Below, piece by piece: positions 60,702 through 64,000 of a stretch of DNA of 64,000 nucleotides; position 1 is the first letter of the stretch; each line of letters opens with the position of its first letter. The DNA is from Pelagibius sp. (GTDB lineage Bacteria > Pseudomonadota > Alphaproteobacteria > Kiloniellales > Kiloniellaceae). The stretch spans positions 1-64,000 of the forward strand of contig JANQMC010000070.1 of assembly GCA_028280305.1 (NCBI GenBank), in the 5' to 3' direction. Below the pieces are notes generated by a model, which made no database searches, was not told where the DNA came from, and saw nothing but the letters and a program-made list of their open reading frames with translations. Made by a program: the position numbers and the translations under genes.

Positions 60702-61163
60702 TCAGAAAGAGATCCAATGGGTCTCGGGAAGCGGCAGCTCCAACAAGCGGCTGAAGAGGTACCAGACGGCGAAGGGACCGATGAGGCTGTTCAGAACCAG
60801 AACCGGCAGCCGCCGATAGCCAAAGAACAGGCAGAACAGAAACATGCCCGGCGAGGCCGTGGCGACGAAGCCCGCCGCCGGCAAGGCAAAGGCAACGGCA
60901 AGCGAGACCGCCGCGACCCCCAGCAGCTTGGTCACCTCGCGGCGGCTCAGGTGCTCACGCGGCGCGCCGGCGGCTTTGCTGGTGATCAGAAGAAAGACCG
61001 ACAGCAGGAAGATCAGGGCAATAAAGATGCGCGGCGTGAAGACGGTCGAAACGTCGCCGCCAAAACTCGGTACGTCATAATCAGCCGAAAAGGTCGAGCC
61101 GAAAAGACCGGCGGCTGCCAGGGCAATGAGGGCGAAGACGGAACGGTCGAAAGTGAGTTGCAT
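60702..61163 (-). CDS. tctB: Tripartite tricarboxylate transporter small permease, TctB family
   Basis: This 153-residue membrane protein has four hydrophobic segments, at about residues 8-24, 45-63, 80-118 and 125-145. It includes FTPRIFIALIFLLSVFLLIT and a final LPVLVLNSLIGPFAVWYLFS, as in the poorly conserved TctB family. It supports TctA in the inner membrane. It lies 69 bases after tctC and 13 bases before tctA. Identification rests on helix pattern and operon place as much as on sequence. Confidence 0.85.
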   Translation of the reverse strand: MQLTFDRSVFALIALAAAGLFGSTFSADYDVPSFGGDVSTVFTPRIFIALIFLLSVFLLITSKAAGAPREHLSRREVTKLLGVAAVSLAVAFALPAAGFVATASPGMFLFCLFFGYRRLPVLVLNSLIGPFAVWYLFSRLLELPLPETHWISF

Positions 61164-61231
61164 GGCAAAGGCCCCTCCCGGCAGGGCCAGCCCGCCCGCT
61201 TGTCCCGGGCGGGCCGCGTCCAGACCGATCC

Positions 61232-62170
61232 CTACTTCACGAGTCCGGCTTCCTTCAAAAGGGCTCCGTTCTTCTCGTACTGACTCTTGAAGAAGGCCGC
61301 AAACTCGTCGCGCGGCATGTAGCGCACCTGGCGCTTGGCCTTTTTCATGTTGTCCTGAAAGCCGTCGGAGTTGGCCGCCTTGTCGCAGGCATCGGACAAC
61401 TTGGTCACAATAGCTTCCGGGGTTCCGGCTGGTGCGAAGAAGCCGAACCAGACGAAGGATTCAACCGGCTGCCCCAACTCGGTCATGGTCGGCACGTCGG
61501 GAAACTCCGCAGAGCGTTCCACATCGAGAATGGCCAGCGGCCGCAGGCCGAAGCGCGCCTTGGCATCACCGAACCAGATGGCCATATCGACCCTTCCGCC
61601 CAGCATCGACTTGGCCACTTCGTTGATGCCCTCGTGGGGAATGTAGTTGAACTTAACGCCGTAGGCGTTGGCGACCGCAGCCTGTGCGATATGCGGCAGC
61701 GAGCCCGGCGGCGGCCCGCCGGTCACGACCTTGCCCGACTTGGCCTTGGCGATCAGATCGTCGACGGTCTTGATCGGCGAGTCTTCGAGCACCGTCACAT
61801 AGAGCGGTCCCTGGGCGACAAGGCAGATCGGCGCCCAGCTCTCCGCGTTATAGCTGGTTTTGCGCAGATGCGGCTGCGTGGTGGTGGTGCCCACCGGCAT
61901 GAATCCGAGGCTGTAGCCGTCCGCCTTGGCCTTTGAAAGCTGGGTCGCGCCGATGGTGCCGCCGGCGCCGGTCACGTTACTGACGACGATATCGGTGCCG
62001 AGAATCTTCTCCATCTCGGCAGCGAAGAAGCGGCCCGGCACGTCGGTGCCGCCGCCGGCGCTGAAGGGAATCATCATCCCGATCGAGCGTTCCGGATAGT
62101 CGGCCTGCGCAGCACCCCCGCTCGCAAGAACGGCGACGACCGCAACCCCCAATGCCCTTTTGAGTTTCAT
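61232..62170 (-). CDS. tctC: Tripartite tricarboxylate transporter substrate-binding protein, TctC/Bug family
   Basis: This 312-residue periplasmic receptor has a signal peptide with cleavage after AAQA near residue 23. The mature start DYPERSIGMMIPFSAGGGTD carries the classic Bug loop PFSAGGGTD that grips the ligand carboxylate. VSNVTGAGGTIGATQLSKAK near 60 and GGPPPGSLPHIAQAAVA near 150 follow the family pattern. GGGAGGAAAGC precedes the ATG. It is the first gene of the leftward operon and is divergent from the MetE-like gene, with a perfect palindrome between. Ligand unknown but anionic. Confidence 0.93.
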   Translation of the reverse strand: MKLKRALGVAVVAVLASGGAAQADYPERSIGMMIPFSAGGGTDVPGRFFAAEMEKILGTDIVVSNVTGAGGTIGATQLSKAKADGYSLGFMPVGTTTTQPHLRKTSYNAESWAPICLVAQGPLYVTVLEDSPIKTVDDLIAKAKSGKVVTGGPPPGSLPHIAQAAVANAYGVKFNYIPHEGINEVAKSMLGGRVDMAIWFGDAKARFGLRPLAILDVERSAEFPDVPTMTELGQPVESFVWFGFFAPAGTPEAIVTKLSDACDKAANSDGFQDNMKKAKRQVRYMPRDEFAAFFKSQYEKNGALLKEAGLVK

Positions 62171-62250
62171 GCTTTCCTCCCGGTTTTCATATGGCCCGAT
62201 TGTTTTGTGGCCCGATTTGAGGCGGCCCAGCTTAAAGGGCTTGATTGATG

Positions 62251-62264
62251 TGCATTCGAATGCA
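62251..62264. promoter_or_regulatory. Candidate LacI-family operator
   Basis: TGCATTCGAATGCA is a perfect 14-base palindrome centred on CG, the form bound by most LacI-family repressors. It lies 80 bases upstream of tctC and 117 bases upstream of the divergent MetE-like gene. The only LacI gene in the window is in the tct operon. Assignment is by pattern and context. Confidence 0.6.
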
Positions 62265-62381
62265 TATTTTAGGAATTGTCAATCCACGAACGATTTTCGC
62301 CTGCCGCGTCGGCGTGGGCAGGGACAGCGTTCAAGCCCGAAGTAGCTGTTCTGCCGCCTGTCCTGTACCGAGGGGATCCCG

Positions 62382-63509
62382 ATGTCGAAGTTCCTGACCA
62401 CCCATGTCGGCAGCCTGCCCCGGCCCGATTGCGTCTGCGATGTCTTGCAGGCCCGCGAAGAAGAGGGCGGTCCGCCGGACGACTTCGAAGCGGTGGTGGC
62501 GCGGGAAGTGAAAGCCATCGTCGCCCGCCAGGTTGCGATCGGCATCGATTATGTTTCCGACGGCGAATTTTCCAAGATCGGCTATGCGAACTACGTGAAG
62601 GACCGTCTGACCGGATTCTCCGGCGACAGCCCGCGTGTTCCCGGCGCCGACCTGGACGACTTTCCCGGTTTCCTGAAGATGCTCGCCCGTTGGCGCGAGG
62701 GCGCTCTGCCCCGCCCGACGCCCTGCTGCACCGGCCCCGTCGCGGTGAAGGACCGTGATCAGTTGAAGGCCGACACGGCCCGCCTGAAGGCCGCCGTCGA
62801 GGCGGCAGGCGCCCGTGGTGGCTTCATCAACGCCGCCTCCCCCGGCGTCATCGCCCTGTTCCAGGCCAACGAATATTATCCCGACCGAAGCGCCTATCTG
62901 GCGGCCCTGGCCGAGGCGATGAAGGAGGAGTACCGCGCCATCGTCGAGGCCGGTTTCTTCCTGCAGATCGACTGCCCGGATCTCGGCATGGGGCGTCACA
63001 CGACATTCAAGCATGACGATGAGGCGACCTTCCTGAAAAGCGCCCACGAGCAGGTCGAGGTGCTGAACGCCGCGCTCGACGGCCTGCCGCCCGAGCGCCT
63101 GCGCATCCATATCTGCTGGGGCAACTATGAGGGTCCGCACACCCGCGACATCGGGCTGGAAAAGGTTCTGCCCGTGCTGCTGAAGGCAAGGCCCGCGATC
63201 CTTCTCTTCGAGGCCGCCAACCCGCGGCACGCCCACGAGTGGCGGGTCTTTCAGGAGTTCGAACTGCCGGACGACCGGATCCTGGTACCCGGTGTGATCG
63301 ATTCCACCTCGAACTACGTCGAACACCCTGAACTGGTGGCTGAGCGTTTGATGAAGTTCGCCGACATCGTCGGGCCTGAGCGCGTCATGGCCGGATCGGA
63401 CTGCGGCTTCGGCACCTTTGCCGGCGACGGCCTTGTGGAGGCCGACGTCTGTTTCGCCAAGCTCGAGGCCCTGGCCGAGGGTGCGGCGCTGGCCCGCAGC
63501 CGGGTTTAG
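62382..63509 (+). CDS. Cobalamin-independent methionine synthase-like (MetE C-terminal/UROD fold) protein
   Basis: This 375-residue protein is half the length of MetE and corresponds to its C-terminal zinc barrel. The opening TTHVGSLPRP is the family start. Zinc ligands are visible as H-x-C in IHICWGNYEGPH near 242-244, a Glu in LLFEAANPRHAHEW and a Cys in GSDCGFGTF near 341. Stand-alone versions transfer methyl or alkyl groups to thiols, and some act on epoxides or coenzyme M. Because it shares a promoter region with tctCBA-lacI-sulfatase, demethylation or thiol transfer on the imported compound is plausible. An alpha/beta-hydrolase gene starts five bases later. Confidence 0.87.
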   Translation: MSKFLTTHVGSLPRPDCVCDVLQAREEEGGPPDDFEAVVAREVKAIVARQVAIGIDYVSDGEFSKIGYANYVKDRLTGFSGDSPRVPGADLDDFPGFLKMLARWREGALPRPTPCCTGPVAVKDRDQLKADTARLKAAVEAAGARGGFINAASPGVIALFQANEYYPDRSAYLAALAEAMKEEYRAIVEAGFFLQIDCPDLGMGRHTTFKHDDEATFLKSAHEQVEVLNAALDGLPPERLRIHICWGNYEGPHTRDIGLEKVLPVLLKARPAILLFEAANPRHAHEWRVFQEFELPDDRILVPGVIDSTSNYVEHPELVAERLMKFADIVGPERVMAGSDCGFGTFAGDGLVEADVCFAKLEALAEGAALARSRV

Positions 63510-63514
63510 CCGCC

Positions 63515-64000
63515 ATGGCACGCTTCCTGTTACTACACGGCGCCTGGCACGGCGGCTGGTGCTGGGCGGCGGTGGCCGAAAAGCTGAACCGGGCGGGCCA
63601 TGCGGTCTCGGCACCGGACCTGCCGGGATTGGGCGCCGATGCAGGGAGCCTGACACCGGAAATCGGCCTGGAAACGCATCTCGCCTTCGCCCTGACAGAA
63701 CTTGAGCGCCTCGGCGGTGCCATCGTCTGCGGCCACTCCTACGCCGGCATGCTGGCACGCGGTCTTGTCGACCGCCGGCCGGCGCTGATCGACGGGCTGG
63801 TGCTGATCGAGGCACTCTGGCCCGGCAACAACGAGACGGCCTTCGATATCGTTCCGCCGGCCATGGGCAAACTGTTTCGCGAGCGCGCCGAAAGCGCGGG
63901 TGAAGGCTGGCGCATGCCGCCGCCCGACGTAGCGCAGTTCGCCATTGCCGATGAGGCGCTGGCCGCCGCCATCGCCGCACGCCTGACCGACCATCCGCTG
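63515..64000 (+). CDS. Alpha/beta hydrolase, cut by the window end
   Basis: The first 162 codons of an alpha/beta-hydrolase are visible and the frame is still open at the last base. The start MARFLLLHGAWHGGWCW supplies the oxyanion loop HGAWHGG. The nucleophile elbow GHSYAGML near residue 76 holds the catalytic serine. The wording resembles the salicylate esterase/EstC and hydroxynitrile-lyase-like group (HGxxHGxWxW). It starts five bases after the MetE-like gene and so belongs to the same operon. It may cleave an ester in the pathway served by the divergent tct-sulfatase operon. Confidence 0.87.
   Translation, partial: MARFLLLHGAWHGGWCWAAVAEKLNRAGHAVSAPDLPGLGADAGSLTPEIGLETHLAFALTELERLGGAIVCGHSYAGMLARGLVDRRPALIDGLVLIEALWPGNNETAFDIVPPAMGKLFRERAESAGEGWRMPPPDVAQFAIADEALAAAIAARLTDHPL

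Noticed and set aside
62171..62381. SAM or cobalamin riboswitch before the MetE-like gene
   Set aside because: No conserved core sequence or suitable pairing was seen; the palindrome fits an operator better.

Overview
The window is a GC-rich stretch of an alphaproteobacterial chromosome. It most resembles a marine or soil Rhodospirillales/Kiloniellales-type heterotroph. This placement rests on family content and is an inference: GcvA-type LysR regulators, DUF4169, DUF2164 and DUF1499 proteins, a Cys-nucleophile intracellular PHB depolymerase, TRAP and TctABC uptake systems, and typical alphaproteobacterial palindromic repeats. I saw no tRNA, rRNA, transposase, phage gene or CRISPR array. Genes are tightly packed, often with 4-bp overlaps, and each operon is short.

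Layout. 1-5800: the 3' end of nrdB, a bipartite palindromic repeat, a VOC/gamma-glutamylcyclotransferase pair, an orphan xanthine-dehydrogenase-type molybdoenzyme subunit followed by cysQ, and a LysR regulator. 5900-8440: an AhpD-like peroxidase, a conserved unknown protein, a tyrosine-less SDR and an unknown membrane protein. 8430-19200: an orphan ParA, an orphan terminator that may end a small RNA, TsaC/Sua5, a D-2-hydroxyacid dehydrogenase, two EamA exporters, an outer-membrane protein, a DUF4169 gene of only 57 codons, an acyl-CoA dehydrogenase with a C-terminal domain, a second LysR and an HNH protein. 19200-25300: glpK behind an FNR/FixK-like box, a ParB-domain protein, PHB depolymerase, a NiCoT metal transporter and a two-gene half-permease pair, with two copies of an inverted-repeat element. 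25300-39970: mandelate racemase, hotdog thioesterase, GNAT, a second tyrosine-less SDR, bluB, a DUF2189 membrane protein, an RhlE-type helicase, a methyltransferase divergent from a GlxA regulator, a lipoprotein esterase, two PhyH dioxygenases and several small conserved proteins.

From 39968 to the end the window is three transport-linked catabolic blocks. (A) 39968-50002: a leftward operon (class V aminotransferase, TRAP DctPQM, crotonase, CaiB CoA transferase) divergent from a 1001-residue FAD/Fe-S dehydrogenase overlapping a GntR/FCD regulator. This is probably uptake and breakdown of a hydroxy or dicarboxylic acid. (B) 50243-54591: an Fbp-type ABC importer (binding protein, fused double permease, ATPase), followed on the other strand by a Tat-signal thioredoxin-like protein and a saccharopine-dehydrogenase-type enzyme. 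(C) 56616-64000: tctC-tctB-tctA-lacI-sulfatase, divergent from a MetE-like zinc methyltransferase and an alpha/beta hydrolase. A perfect CG-centred palindrome lies in the shared promoter region.

Block C is the best candidate for an undescribed system: a LacI-controlled import, ester-cleavage and C1-transfer pathway for an unknown sulfated or phosphonylated organic acid. Block A, with its crotonase lacking one catalytic glutamate, is second. All functions are read from sequence motifs by eye; no search was run.
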